This document shows, piece after piece, positions 1-36,729 of a stretch of 64,000 nt of DNA; within the stretch, counting starts at the first letter, position 1; each line of letters begins with the position of its first letter. A model generated the notes under the pieces. That model worked only from the letters and a program-made list of their open reading frames with translations. It searched no databases and was not told where the DNA came from. The translations under genes were made by a program, and so were the position numbers. Origin of the DNA: Portunus trituberculatus (taxonomy: Eukaryota > Arthropoda > Malacostraca > Decapoda > Portunidae); NCBI RefSeq assembly GCF_017591435.1, contig NC_059301.1, forward strand, positions 6,798,560 through 6,862,559, written 5' to 3'.

Positions 1-53
1 ATGAATATACAAGAAACACTGTATATGCTCCCATCTTCCACAGTCAGACTCAC

Positions 54-23722
<23,669 letters not shown>

Positions 23723-23790
23723 CCTGCCCAATGTCAAGTCTGTGGAAAGAAAAAATTATGTAGCAGTCTGTGGAAACCAAATTATGTAGC

Positions 23791-24116
23791 ACTTTTTTTC
23801 TTTTTTATGTTATAGCTTATAGCACCTTTAGGTTCACTTGAAGAGTATGGGAAGTGCTGTTCAGCTTCCACCCATTACAGGCTCAGGCAATTTTATTTAT
23901 AGTGGTACCCATATTAAGGACCATATCACCTATCCAAGCACATTTTTGGATTAAGGCAATTCCACCTCTACATAGAACTTGTGCATCATGGTGACATGCT
24001 GGTAACTTTAAACCACTTGACAAATGACAAAGTTTCAAGTATTGGGATTTGAACCTAGGCATGGACATCTGCCCGATCCCACACTCACCACCTGATCCAC
24101 TATACCACTGTTTCCC
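23791..24116 (-). mobile_element. tRNA-derived SINE with target duplication, in 5'UTR intron
   Basis: Minus-strand head beginning GGGAAACAGTGG, with box A TGGTATAGTGG (24107-24097) and box B GGTTCAAATCC (24055-24045). A body of about 250 bp follows, then an A-rich 3' end. Both sides carry GCTACATAATTT(T/G)G-type sequence, a duplication of about 18 bp. It differs from SINE families A and B and is not in an AC repeat. Confidence 0.75.
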
Positions 24117-24814
24117 AGTAGAAAGCAAAATTATGTAGCAGTCTGTGAAAAGCAAAATTATGTAGCTGTTTCTTTTTTCATCTTTGGCATATTTTGTATC
24201 TCTTTACTAGAGGGTGATGAGAGTAAGAGTGCAAGTGATGTGTGTATATGAATGTGAGGTGATTTGTCTGAATTGCAGGGCTGGTATATAGATAGATTTT
24301 GCATCCTTAGTAGGTGTATCAGAAGACCTCCTGTGTAGATGAAAGAGAAGGATGACATACAATATTTCAGAAAGAGAGTGAGAGAGAGAAAAAAAGAAAT
24401 GGAGGCAGGTGTGATTTGTTAATTTACTGATTCAAGTTACTGAAGCAGGCATTAGGAAAGACAAAAAGATATGAAATGTATACACACACACACACACGTC
24501 TTTTCTATCTAACTGATTCACTCACATCACTCTGAACACTGCAATCAGGTTTCCTCTCTCCCTTCTCTTTTTTCAACTTAGGCTGCAACTTTCAATCTTA
24601 GATAAGTGAAGGGAGAGAGGAAACTTAATTGTACTGCTCTGAGTGATGAAGAAATTTCCTTACAGATATGTTGAAGTAGAATAATGTAAGTAAGAAAATG
24701 GTTAATGCAGGAATTTTATAACTGAGGAAAAGTTGGGTACTAGTAAATATTTGAGATGGGACAATGAAAGCAAAGCTCTTTTCCTATCACAATTAGATAC
24801 AACTATGCAAGTAA

Positions 24815-24816
<2 letters not shown>
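24117..24816. other. Probable GMPPB 5'UTR intron, unassigned
   Basis: No convincing coding sequence. Short (CA)n at 24483-24497 and GA-rich stretches. Confidence 0.5.

Positions 24817-24879
<63 letters not shown>
24817..24879. repeat. (AC)n microsatellite
   Basis: About 31 AC units with no retrotransposon attached, so it is an empty AC tract. Confidence 0.97.
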
Positions 24880-24883
<4 letters not shown>

Positions 24884-25754
24884 TAAAAGGAAAACAGAAT
24901 ATGAGAAAAAAGGAAAAAATTTTCTCCTCAACAAAACAAAGGGGAACAGTGGAGGTTAACAATAATCCAACAAATAAAGAACCAAAGAGGAATGCCAAAA
25001 GGAAGTGAAAGTAACATAGCAGAATATGACTGGGCAGAAATGAGCTAGATTTTACACGAGTGCATGAGATTGAAAAGATGCTTAGTAAAGGCTAAAAAAA
25101 AAAATAAATAAATAAAAAATAAATAAATAAAAAAAATAAAAAAATAAAAAAAACGTTACATGCCAGAAAAGCTGCATGGTGTGTGGTGGGGATACAAAAA
25201 AAATCTTAATGAGAAGAGTGAGTAAAAGTGGCAAGTCAGATGGTGAGTGAGTAGAAATGAGCAAGTTTTTATGCAAGTAATATACTGTCAAGAAGTGAGT
25301 TTGGTCACTGTGTTTCAGTGCTAGTGGAAATGTAAGAGCTTACTCGTTTAAAATAATGACAAATATGTAATGTCATCCTGATACACCTTACATCTCTGAA
25401 TACAGTAATGATATGAATTTGGCATGTGCAGGTAACACTGTCAACATGAATCTGAATCTTATAATTTCAGTTATTTCTAAAGTCCATATTTGAACAGTAT
25501 ACAGATAAAGAGTTCCTTTACACTAGTGTGATATGAGAGACATCATGTGACTTCCAAAACAAGGCAAATGTACAGAATAATGTTAATGGAAGCACTCACC
25601 TATCACACTGTTCACTGAGTTATACAATGTTATGTATGCCACTGAACACCATAATTAATTTTTGATATGCCTGGGTGATGAAGGATGCAAAGAAGGAATG
25701 ACAACTAAACTGTATACAAAAACAGTTTCTGCTGCTGGTGCTGCTGCTGATGAT
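24880..25754. other. Unassigned sequence with A-rich low complexity
   Basis: An AAAT-rich stretch at 25095-25152. Otherwise nothing I can assign. Confidence 0.5.

Positions 25755-26701
<947 letters not shown>

Positions 26702-26734
<33 letters not shown>
26702..26734. repeat. (AC)n, 5' flank of retrotransposon copy C
   Basis: About 16 AC units ending directly at the truncation point of copy C. Confidence 0.95.
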
Positions 26735-26737
<3 letters not shown>

Positions 26738-28412
26738 GAGGATCCCAGGGAAATGGCAGAGGCTATGAATGGATGCTTTCGGAAGGTATTCACAAAGGAG
26801 ACTGCTTTTGACAAACCACTGGTAATGGAACAGAAAGGGATTATGAAGAGTTTCAAGTAACTGTGGAGGAGATCAAGAATATGATGGGGAGTTTAGAAGT
26901 GAGAAAAGCTGTGGGACCTGATGGGGTATCAGGATGGATTTTAAGAGAATGCAGGAGCAACTGGCAGAAAAAGTTTGTGAAGTAATTGATGCCTCATTAA
27001 GGGAAGGTGTAGTGCCCCAAGACTGGAAAAGAGCTAACATTGTCCCAATTTATAAATCAGGTAACAAGAGAGACCCATTGAACTATAGACCAGTGTCACT
27101 TACAAGTGTGGTAGCTAAGATGTGTGAGAGGGTGGTGAAGAATAGATGGACAGACTTCTTGGAGAAAAATGACATACTTTGTGAGTGTCAATTTGGTTTT
27201 AGAAAAGGGCGTTCATGCACGACAAACCTGATATGTTACTATTCGAGGGTGATAGATGTAATACAGGAAAGAGATGGTTGGGCTGATGGAATATATCTGG
27301 ATTTAAAAAAGGCCTTTGATAAGGTACCACACCGGAGACTGATCTGGAAACTTGAAATGGTAGGAGGAGTGCATGGCAGTTTACTAAAATGGATGGAAGA
27401 CTTTTGGTAGGAAGAGAAATGAGAACAATAATTAAGGACAGACCATCAGAATGGGGCTTGGTGGAGAGTGGAGTTCCACAGGGATCAGTGTTGGCACCAG
27501 TAATGTTCGCGGTCTACATAAATGACATGGTGGATGGGGTGTCCAGTTATGTGAGCCTATTTGCAGACGATGCAAAATTGTTAAGAAAAGTGAGATGTGA
27601 CAAAGATTGCGAACTACTCCAGGAAGACTTGGACAGAATATGGAAATGGAGCTGTACATGGCAAATGGAGTTCAACACGACAAAATGCAAGAAAATAGAG
27701 TTTGGCAAGAGTGAAAGAAGAATCAGGAGTATGTACAAGATAGGAAATGAAGACATAAAACCAGTCATGAAGAAAAAGACCTTGGGGTGACAATTACCAA
27801 TGACCTATCGCCAGAGAGACATATAAACAAAATAATTGGAGAAGTATTGAACTTATTGAGGAACATAAGAGTGGCGTTCGTATATTTAGATGAAGAAATG
27901 ATGAAGAAAATAATTACTGCAATGATAAGACCGAGGCTTGAATATGCAACAATACAGTGGGCTCCGAACTTAAAGAAACACATAAGGAAACTAGAGAAAG
28001 TACAGAGGGCTGCAACAAAAATGGTGCCTGACTTAAGAGATTTGACTTATGAAGACAGACTGAACAGAATGCAACTTCCGACCCTGGAAAACAGAAGAGA
28101 AAGGGAGACCTGATAGCAATATACAGAGTGATGATTGGCATGGAAAAATGGATAGGGAAGATCTGTGTATGTGGAATGAAAGAATGTCGAGAGGGCATGG
28201 GAAAAACTAAAATGGCCACTTATAGGAGAGATGTGAAAAAATATAGCTTCCCTCATAGAAGGGTGGAAGCATGGAATAGTTTAGACGTGGAAGTGGTCAA
28301 CGCAAGGAATATTCATGATTTTAAGAAAAAGCTGGACATTAGTAGATATGGAGAAGGGACAGTACGAGCATAGCTCTTTTCCCGTATGTTACAATTAGGT
28401 AAATACAATTAG

Positions 28413-28415
<3 letters not shown>
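26735..28415 (+). mobile_element. CR1/Jockey-like retrotransposon family 2, copy C, in (AC)n
   Basis: Plus-strand copy, nearly identical to the 3' half of copy B (16323-18005). It starts inside the sequence before the RT (DPREMAEAMNGCFRKVF), passes through GPDGVSGWI, VPIYKSGNKRDPLNYRPVSL, QFGFRKGRSCTTNL and SGVPQGSVLAPVMF, and has an intact catalytic FADD (27560-27571). It ends in CAATTAGGTAAATACAATTA-type repeats, then (AC)n. Frameshifts near 27400 and 27780 are also present at the equivalent sites in copy B. Confidence 0.9.
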
Positions 28416-28478
<63 letters not shown>

Positions 28479-28513
28479 TTGCATTGGCTCTAAGTAAATA
28501 CAAACACTTGTAC

Positions 28514-28572
<59 letters not shown>
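28416..28572. repeat. (AC)n and (CT)n microsatellites
   Basis: AC repeat at 28416-28475 follows the 3' end of copy C. CT repeat lies at about 28518-28572. Confidence 0.97.
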
Positions 28573-28575
<3 letters not shown>

Positions 28576-29499
28576 GATGTTTGAAACTTTTTTTTTCTGT
28601 TAAGTAAATTTGTACTGTACATTCTTATTTTATATTATCGTAGCTGGCCTTTACTCATTTACTGTCTGCATTTTTTCTATCTAAATTGACAGCTAAGAAC
28701 TGTATAAAATTTCAGTGCCAATAAAAAAAAAAAAAAGTAAATGAAAAATAAATAAATACGAAAAAAAAAAAACTGCAGGAGTGAAGTATAAAATAATGAC
28801 CTATACAATGTTACTCAATAAGGAAGAAAATTTAAGACAGTCACCTTTTAAACCACAAAAATTTAATGTGACGCGCGTAAAACAGCACTATAAACCAACA
28901 AAACTCCACCACCACCACCACCACCTTCACCACTACCACAACCACCACCACCTCGTTTTCTTCACGGTAGTAAAGGAATGGGGGAAACAATTACATAACT
29001 CTCTGTAGGTGAACGGAAATTCCAACGTGGTAAGTGTATATGTATGTATGTATGTACGTACGTACGTACGTAAGTGTGTCTGTGTGAGTGTGTGTGTGTG
29101 TGTGTGTTTATGTGGCACGCGAGTGACCGGAACATCTGCGCATATACCAGTCATACACAACACACAAACACATACACACACTATCCATTGTAACTAATCA
29201 CACACCCTCCCTTTCCCTCTCCCACCATACCTTCCCCTTTTCTAGTTATGCCACGTCTCTCAAATTCCATCACCACTCTTCCCTTCTCCCCATTATGAAT
29301 ATCCCCCCTCCCCTCCCACTTCCTCCTCCTTCCTCTTTTAGATCCTTCCTCCTTCCTAGTTCCTCTTTTCCCCTCTACAACCCAAACGGTGAATTTGAGA
29401 AGGGCGAGATGAGGTGAGAGGAGGGAGATGACGAGAGGAAGAGAGACGGAATGGGATGGGGATCAAACAGATGATGGAAAAAATAAAAGGAATAAGAAT
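28573..29499. other. Unassigned sequence with CAC, GTAC and GT repeats
   Basis: CAC trinucleotides at 28905-28955, a GTAT/GTAC tetranucleotide run at about 29040-29075, GT repeat at about 29088-29107, and a pyrimidine-rich stretch at 29200-29380. No gene seen. Confidence 0.5.
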
Positions 29500-29950
29500 G
29501 AAAGGAAGGAAGGCAGGAAGGAAGGGGTGAAATTAGGAAGGACGGAAGGTAGAGAAAGGAAGGGAAGAAGTGAAAGGAAGGAAGGAAGGAAGGAAGGAAG
29601 GAAGGAAGAACGAACGAACGATAAAAGAAAAGCAAAAAAAATGAATGAAAGAAAGGAAGGAGATAGACTAGAAAGGAAGGAAGGAAGGAAGGAAGGAAGG
29701 AAGGAAGGAAGGAAGGAAGGAAGAACAAACGAACGATAAAAGAAAAAGCAAAAAAGAATGAATGAAAGGAAGGAGGTAGACTAGAGAAAGGAAGGAAGGA
29801 AGGAAGGAAGGAAGGAAGGAAGGAAGGAAGGAAGAACGAACGAACGATAAAAGAAAAACCAAAAAAGAATGAATGAAAGAAAGGAAGGAGGTAGACTAAG
29901 GAAAAGAATGAATGAAAGAAAGGAAGGAAGGAAGGAAGGAAGGAAGGAGT
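29500..29950. repeat. GGAA minisatellite with higher-order units
   Basis: GGAA arrays are separated by a repeated spacer containing GAACGAACGATAAAAGAAAA, AATGAATGAAAG and GGAGGTAGACTA. The unit is about 105-115 bp and occurs about four times. Confidence 0.9.
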
Positions 29951-31577
29951 TTAACGAAAATAGAAAAAGAGACGGAAGAAAAGGAGACAAGAAAGTAAGA
30001 CATACGGGAAAAGGAAGCCATACAAACAGGAAGGAAAGACGTTTAAATATGCAAAGAGGATCCGCACCAAAATAAACACAACTAAATACTACGTGTATTC
30101 CCATCCCTTACTACTTCACTTTATATGATCACAGTGCTACGGGAGGTCTGGATCAAACTAATATTCATACTGACAGCTGTTCCTCCTCTACCATTTCCTC
30201 CGCCTCCACGTCTACACACACCTGTAGAGGCACCTGACTTACCTAGCATCCTGAGTTCCTGACACTGCAACTTTCCCGCTTCCCATTGTAACATAGCGCG
30301 CTCGTGTTAGGAAAAGGAGCGAGACGTCAGAACCAGTACTCGTTTCGCGTTAAAAGGAAAGGCAGAAGCAATGAAAGTGATCGATGTGGTGACGCTGGTT
30401 GTGTTTCAGCGTTACATTGAGGTCAGCGTTGTGTGACGGACGGGAGGAAAGGTGAGGGGGAGGGGCGTGAGGAAGGGAGGGAATGGTTGTTGTGGTGGAA
30501 GGGGAGTGGGAGTGGGAGGGGCAGTGAGGATGGGAAAGGGCAGTAGAAGTATAGGAAAGGCTATTGGGGGCGGGGGGGAAGGAAGAAGTTGGTTTAATTA
30601 AAAAGGAAGGTCAAGGAGGTGGTGTGGGAAGGGGAAGGGTGTTGACGAGAGAGATGTAATAGAAAGGCGAGAAAAATGCATCGTGTGAGAGAAAAAAAAA
30701 TAAAAAACATTCGTAACTGCCACGTATTCATGAAGGTAAAAAAAAATAATGGTGTGTTTTTCCTACTTTCAAGGTTACGAAACAACAATATGGAGGGACA
30801 CAGAAAGACAGTTAGTCAGCGGAGGTTGCAGTACGTGGGGAAAGATGTGACGTAACAATGTACTACACCCATCAAGAGTTAGAAAGCGAGTGATAGCTAG
30901 GAGAGAGTGGGCGAGTGATAGCAGACCACGGTTGTATGAGGTTGTATCTAATCGCGCTCAACTCTTCCCAACTCCTCTTGCCTGCCTTATGTTCAAGCCG
31001 AGCCGCCCTCCCCTTCTCTCACAAACACCTTCATTATATCCCTGGTGTACACGTGTCAATAACGCACAAAAGCCAGCAGTAAAAGTGTTGAGTTACAAGA
31101 CGATTATGTTGTTTACACGCCCTCCTTTCTCCGCTACCGCTTCTTTCTGCCTTCCTCCCCACTACCACCACCGCAGCGTCATCCGTAAGGTGCACACACG
31201 AACGAACAGTGCGATAGTTAATGCACTGCTCTCGAAAACACGACTCACACGCACTTCACACCGCTTCCATCGTACTTTCAATGACAACACTCGTCGACTG
31301 GCACTCATGTGACAGCTGTAGCATGACAGTGGACGAGCCCCTGAACTGGCTGGCTGGCTGGCGTGACACATGACATGGACACAACACGCGGCAAGCAGGC
31401 AGGGAGGCAAGGAGGGAAGGAGAGTGGCTTGGCGTATTGTACCTAACGTCAGACGCAAAGACAGACACTTGATATCACAAGCGGTGCTGAGTTCATGATG
31501 TTCTTTATCTCTGCCGGGCCGTGATATGCATTTTGTACTGTCTGATGCTTTTTTTTGAGGAATACTAGACGAGTTGC

Positions 31578-31578
<1 letters not shown>
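29951..31578. other. GC-richer, promoter-like DNA without a supported gene
   Basis: It contains the candidate GMPPB first exon, a purine-rich stretch (30430-30680) and CpG-containing sequence. Frames at 30890-31312 (+) and 31821-31162 (-) overlap, lack recognisable domains, and the minus one runs through an AC repeat. I do not call them genes. Confidence 0.5.
30243..30345 (-). promoter_or_regulatory. Candidate GMPPB non-coding first exon and promoter
   Basis: On the minus strand, GATGCTAG|GTAAGT gives a perfect donor whose last exonic base is 30243. Upstream there is a GC-richer, CpG-containing stretch with TGACGTC (CRE-like, about 30330) and AGCGCGCT. A non-coding exon is required by the acceptor at 23740, and this is the best minus-strand donor near CpG-rich DNA that I found. 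The transcription start is not visible and the upper coordinate is arbitrary. Another donor-like site at about 34525 is an alternative. Confidence 0.35.

Positions 31579-31644
<66 letters not shown>
31579..31644. repeat. (AC)n microsatellite
   Basis: About 33 AC units, no attached retrotransposon. Confidence 0.97.
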
Positions 31645-31647
<3 letters not shown>

Positions 31648-32123
31648 AGTAAACAAGCACAGTATTCCTAGTTCCAATAGCCAATCTTTTCCTAGACGAG
31701 GTATGAACTGTACCTTTCCCGCCCAAACCCATGTCGAGAGAGGGCATCCACGAGAGGCAAACGTCAAGGTGGCGGGCAAGTGAGCGAGTGAGTGAAGGCG
31801 GGCTCCGAGCGGCGGCGTCACGACCCTACGACACGGAGCATCAGCTGATACTGAGTGACCACGGCCGAGTGGAGGAGGCGGACTCAGACAAGCGGTACTG
31901 CTAGAGCTGGAGGTGGTGGTGGTGGTAGGGGTAGTGGCCTGGACTGGCTGGCTACGTGTTACTTCCCAGGTGCCACAAGCCGCCAGCCACCTCCTCCACC
32001 ACCACCACCACGACCTCTACTACAGCTGCTATGAGCGCGTAATACTATTGTTACTACTACCACCATTGTTATTTGTATTATTTTGACTTTACTGCAGTCT
32101 ATTTCGTAAATGTTACTGTCATT

Positions 32124-32126
<3 letters not shown>
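31645..32126. other. CpG-rich, promoter-like stretch
   Basis: GC-rich with CGAGCGGCGGCGTCACGACC-type sequence near 31805 and GGTGGT repeats near 31910. It could be a promoter, but no attached gene is recognised. Confidence 0.3.
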
Positions 32127-32189
<63 letters not shown>

Positions 32190-32240
32190 AGAGTGCATTT
32201 AATCTACATAAGTGATATTTACGCACACGAAAGTATAAAT

Positions 32241-32334
<94 letters not shown>

Positions 32335-32396
32335 GTGTCATCTGCCTTTCTGTTTCGTAATTCAGCGTTGTCATGTCTATAATGTCTAGTAGCAAC

Positions 32397-32474
<78 letters not shown>
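32127..32474. repeat. (AC)n, (GA)n and (GT)n cluster
   Basis: AC repeat at 32127-32186, GA repeat at 32243-32332 and GT repeat at 32399-32474, separated by about 55-65 bp. Confidence 0.97.
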
Positions 32475-32475
<1 letters not shown>

Positions 32476-32604
32476 AAAGTCCAGATAAGATGCATTTTCA
32501 AGGTCAATTCTTTGCTTGCCTGACTGCCTGACTGACTGACTCATTGCTTCATAAAAGATGCTGAGACTAGTGATGATAACCAGCAAAAGACATGAGAACA
32601 AAAT

Positions 32605-32787
32605 GGTAGTAGCAGTAGCAGTAGCAGTAGCAGTAGCAGTAGCAGTAGCAGTAGCAGCAGCAGCAGCAGTAGTAGTAGATGAAACAATGATTAGATACTA
32701 ACTGGTACATTCAATACACACTTGTATATTACAATGTATATTCAATGCATCGAACATATAAAAATACTGTAAATACACAAATAAAGA

Positions 32788-32842
<55 letters not shown>
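32605..32842. repeat. (GTAGCA)n and (CT)n microsatellites
   Basis: GTAGCA/CAG units at 32605-32680, then CT repeat at about 32790-32842. Confidence 0.95.
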
Positions 32843-32844
<2 letters not shown>

Positions 32845-33356
32845 AGAACCCGACATCCTCACAAAAAAAAAGGACCCAAAATTAAACGTCATTCACGTTT
32901 TAGGGAGAATCAAATGACTCTCCGTTTCTCTAAATCTTGTCTCATCGCAGGGAGTGCCGTATGACCTCTCCAAAAGTTGAGGCGCCTACAGCCATCAGTC
33001 ACCAGGTAAACATCAGAGGGACATAGGCGCAGGGAAGGTTGCAAGTCTCCTCGCTGCCTCCCTATTACAACACCCAGGGTATACCAAGTACTAAAGATGA
33101 GGAACTGGCCCGAACTCTCATTATAAGCGTTATTTTCAAAGGCCAAACAGAGAAAAGATTAATCGTATTCTTTTTTTTCTTTTTTTTTTTTTACTGGTGA
33201 TGCAGAATTCAGTGCAATCGTGAACACAAATACGAAAAAAAAACTAATAACTAGAGTGTCCACAAAAGATACTATTCGATATTTGTCAAGACGCTGAAGG
33301 TCAAAGAGGCTGGAAATATTTCCGGAGATTTCCGATGTTCATGTCTTGGGGATTAC

Positions 33357-33358
<2 letters not shown>

Positions 33359-33411
<53 letters not shown>
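33359..33411. repeat. (AC)n microsatellite
   Basis: About 26 AC units. Confidence 0.97.
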
Positions 33412-33414
<3 letters not shown>

Positions 33415-33996
33415 CGCCCCGAGTGTCAGTGCTGGCTGGCTAGTTGGCTGTATAGTTATGCTGACTGCACCACGGGCCGTATAAAACACAGCCTCACCAA
33501 ACACTAACAACGACCCCCAACATATCAGCACCACTACCATTTTTTCCTCCTCGCAATCACACGCACAGTACAAACGAATCACCACCACTAAAAAAAAAAA
33601 AAAAAAAAAAAATCCAACCTGTTCTCTAAGATTCGCTTACGTGGCTTTCCCACTGCCAACTTTCACTTTTCCCTGCAGCTCCTTTCTACCCTCCCTTCTC
33701 TCTCCCTCTCCTTCCCCCTCCCTTCCCCTGCACGGGGCTGCCGCCGGGAGGGTCAGTGCCCGCCAGAGTCAACACGATGATGTGTTACCACTCGTTCCTC
33801 TTCTACCTCTCTTCTCTCCCACAGGCTGTTGTTGCCCTCCATTACTACTCTTCCTCCTCCTCCTCCTTCCTCTTTCGTGTAAGACTACCAGCAGCAGCAA
33901 CGGTATTCATAGTAATAATAGTATTTGTAGTTGGAGTAGTACCACAAATTGCTGTTTCTATTGTTGACCACCAATAACAATACTCATGCTAACACC

Positions 33997-34050
<54 letters not shown>

Positions 34051-34780
34051 AATGAAAATAAAGGACGGTGCAGAAGTAGCATGCGATAGCAGCGGCTGCA
34101 ACAAGAACAATGCTTTAATCCTTGTCTTTCCTCACTGAAGACATCATTACAAAATTCTTAGCACGAATGCATTACTTAACGTTAATTAAATAATATATAA
34201 GCCTGAGGAAAAATTACCCAATGAAACAAACCATCAGCCTCCACCATCAGACCAGAGTAAGACTTATACTGACCGGAATATTGCAATAACAACAACTAAA
34301 GGAATGAAGAAGTTGGAAGGAGAGTGAAGAGAGCAGTGAAGAACTGAAAGGAGGACGAGAAGAGCAAGGACGAGAATTAAGAGACCTTCCTACCACTACC
34401 ATCAAAACAACACCAGCCACTACTCGTATGTCCACGCCAGCCAGCCACCTCGTCCTACCTATACCTCTCCCTCAACTTTCTAGCGTCAAGCTACTCTGAG
34501 AGGAATGCTGATGATATCCTTACCTCGCGGGATGCTGTGCCCATAACAGGCTGTGGAGGAGTCCTGCCAGCCCGTTAGGATTTATGTACGCTAGGGATAC
34601 CTCCAAGACAGCCTATAGGGAGCTACTATATATACGCGAGAGCCGCCCTAACGCAAGGCTGTAGGCGGGCGACCTCAGTGATCTTGACGGGCAGACTATC
34701 AAGATTACAGTTGAATTTGATCAAGTCCTAGCAAGTTGTGTATAAAGGTGTAAAGTCTCCCTGTCAGCACAAGGTATCGC
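33412..34780. other. Unassigned sequence with trinucleotide repeats
   Basis: A run at about 33590-33611, pyrimidine-rich DNA at 33660-33730 and (AAT)n at 33998-34047. Contains the TATA-like site described separately. No supported coding frame. Confidence 0.5.
34525..34640 (-). promoter_or_regulatory. Possible TATA-containing promoter and short first exon
   Basis: On the minus strand a CGTATATATAG box (about 34625-34637) is followed about 100 bases later by CCCGCGAG|GTAAGG, a good donor. The TATA block is nearly symmetrical, so it could serve either strand. No downstream coding exon is recognised other than GMPPB. It may be an alternative first exon, or chance. Confidence 0.2.
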
Positions 34781-34782
34781 TA

Positions 34783-35012
34783 AAGTACATTCTGAAACGT
34801 CTCTGCGCTGGACCTCTGTTACTTTCAAAAGGCTCTGGTTAAGTTACACGGATTTTTTTATATATATATTTTTTTTACTCTTTTTGCGGTTCGAATGACA
34901 TTAATGGACGAAATTTCTAATCTCTACATCATTAACAGGAGAAACACATATGAGAACTCGGCTAAATACCTCTGTGACCTTTATTAATAGACGTGATGAG
35001 AGAGCAGAATAT
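34783..35012 (+). mobile_element. Dispersed MITE-like repeat, family M, copy 1
   Basis: Shares with 60111-60335 and 62045-62265 the sequence order ATTCTGAAACG start, TTACTTTCAAAAGG-like middle, ATTAACAGGA, GAGAAC(T/C)CGGCTAA-like block, CTCTGTG(A/G)(C/T)(C/A)TTT and GAGAGCAGA end. The ends are imperfect inverted repeats. Confidence 0.6.
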
Positions 35013-35429
35013 CATACATAACACGGGTCTTGTCAAGCCATCAATATTGCCGGTATTTTGATCGATTGAAGGTTTTGATATCCAAGATGTTACATAACTA
35101 GCATCATAAACATAAATAATAATTACTTAATTCATGTTCCTTTCTGGATCCATTTACTTGCCAACGAGTTTGCTATCCGGCGCGTGTCTCCTTCGCACTC
35201 CTCTCGTGGTAAACAAACTAACACATTCCCAAGGTGTTGGCTGTTCCCTGGCTGCACTAGTAAAAACTTAGTAAATAAACGGACTGATAAACTACTACAT
35301 GATACAACTGTGGAGTGCTCAAGATGGAAATTTGTGCTATTAAGAAAAAATATGAAAATGATCAATTAATAATAACGGTGCTGCTAATGATAATGACGAC
35401 GCGACCATGACAATGATGATGATGATGAT

Positions 35430-35861
<432 letters not shown>

Positions 35862-35931
35862 GAGAAAAGATGTGACAAATATGTATAAAAAATAGTGAAA
35901 GGGGACTCTTAAAATTGATAAACACACCGCA

Positions 35932-35932
35932 G

Positions 35933-35980
<48 letters not shown>

Positions 35981-36008
35981 ACTACTACTTACTACTACTA
36001 CTACTACA

Positions 36009-36040
<32 letters not shown>

Positions 36041-36175
36041 GTCTACAAAACCTATTTATAGCAAATAGGTTTAGATGATTTTGGAACTTATATTTTCGTG
36101 ATCTAAAAAAAAAAGTATATTGTCTGTTGAATACATTTTTTTACGTGTTATCACCATTACCATTATCACCATCTT

Positions 36176-36241
<66 letters not shown>
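35932..36241. repeat. (CTA)n and (GA)n microsatellites
   Basis: CTA repeat at 35932-36040 with TTACTA interruptions. GA repeat at 36178-36241. Confidence 0.95.
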
Positions 36242-36246
<5 letters not shown>

Positions 36247-36387
36247 AAGCAAGGAAGCCGCCAATCGAAACACGGTCTGGATTTCTGATAAACTCTGCGG
36301 ATGCGTCACACATTCTTTTATTATATGTACGATTTTTTTTTTTTTGCACCATCATTCTTCCTTCAGAGGATACCGAGAGATAAACTA

Positions 36388-36467
36388 GAGGAGGAGGAGG
36401 AGGAGGAGGAGGAGGAGGAGGAGGAGGAGGAGGAGGAGGAGGAGGAGGAGGAGGAGGAGGAAAAAAA

Positions 36468-36499
<32 letters not shown>

Positions 36500-36557
36500 A
36501 AAGAAGAAGAAGAAGAAGAAGAAGAAGAAGAAGAAGAAGAAGAAGAAGAAGAAGAAG

Positions 36558-36589
<32 letters not shown>

Positions 36590-36729
36590 AAGAAGAAGAA
36601 GAAGAAGAAGAAGAAGAAGAAGAAGAAGAAGAAGAAGAAGAAGAAGAAGAGGAGGAGGAGGAGGAGGAAGAAGAGGAGGAGGAGGAGGAGGAAGAGGAGG
36701 AGGAGGAGGAGGAGGAGGAGGAGGAGGAG
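36388..36729. repeat. Polypurine tract of about 340 bp
   Basis: GAG, poly(A), AAG, AAC, AAG and GAG blocks, almost entirely purine on the plus strand apart from the short AAC block (about 36559-36590). The GAG blocks at the two ends bracket AAG blocks symmetrically. Confidence 0.95.

Noticed and set aside
29375..30104. FLPSFLPS- or KEGRKEGR-type frames
   Set aside because: They are translations of GGAA tetranucleotide arrays.
30890..31821. 140- and 219-codon frames in the GC-richer region
   Set aside because: No recognisable domain; the minus frame includes an AC repeat; they overlap each other; GC-rich DNA leaves frames open by chance.
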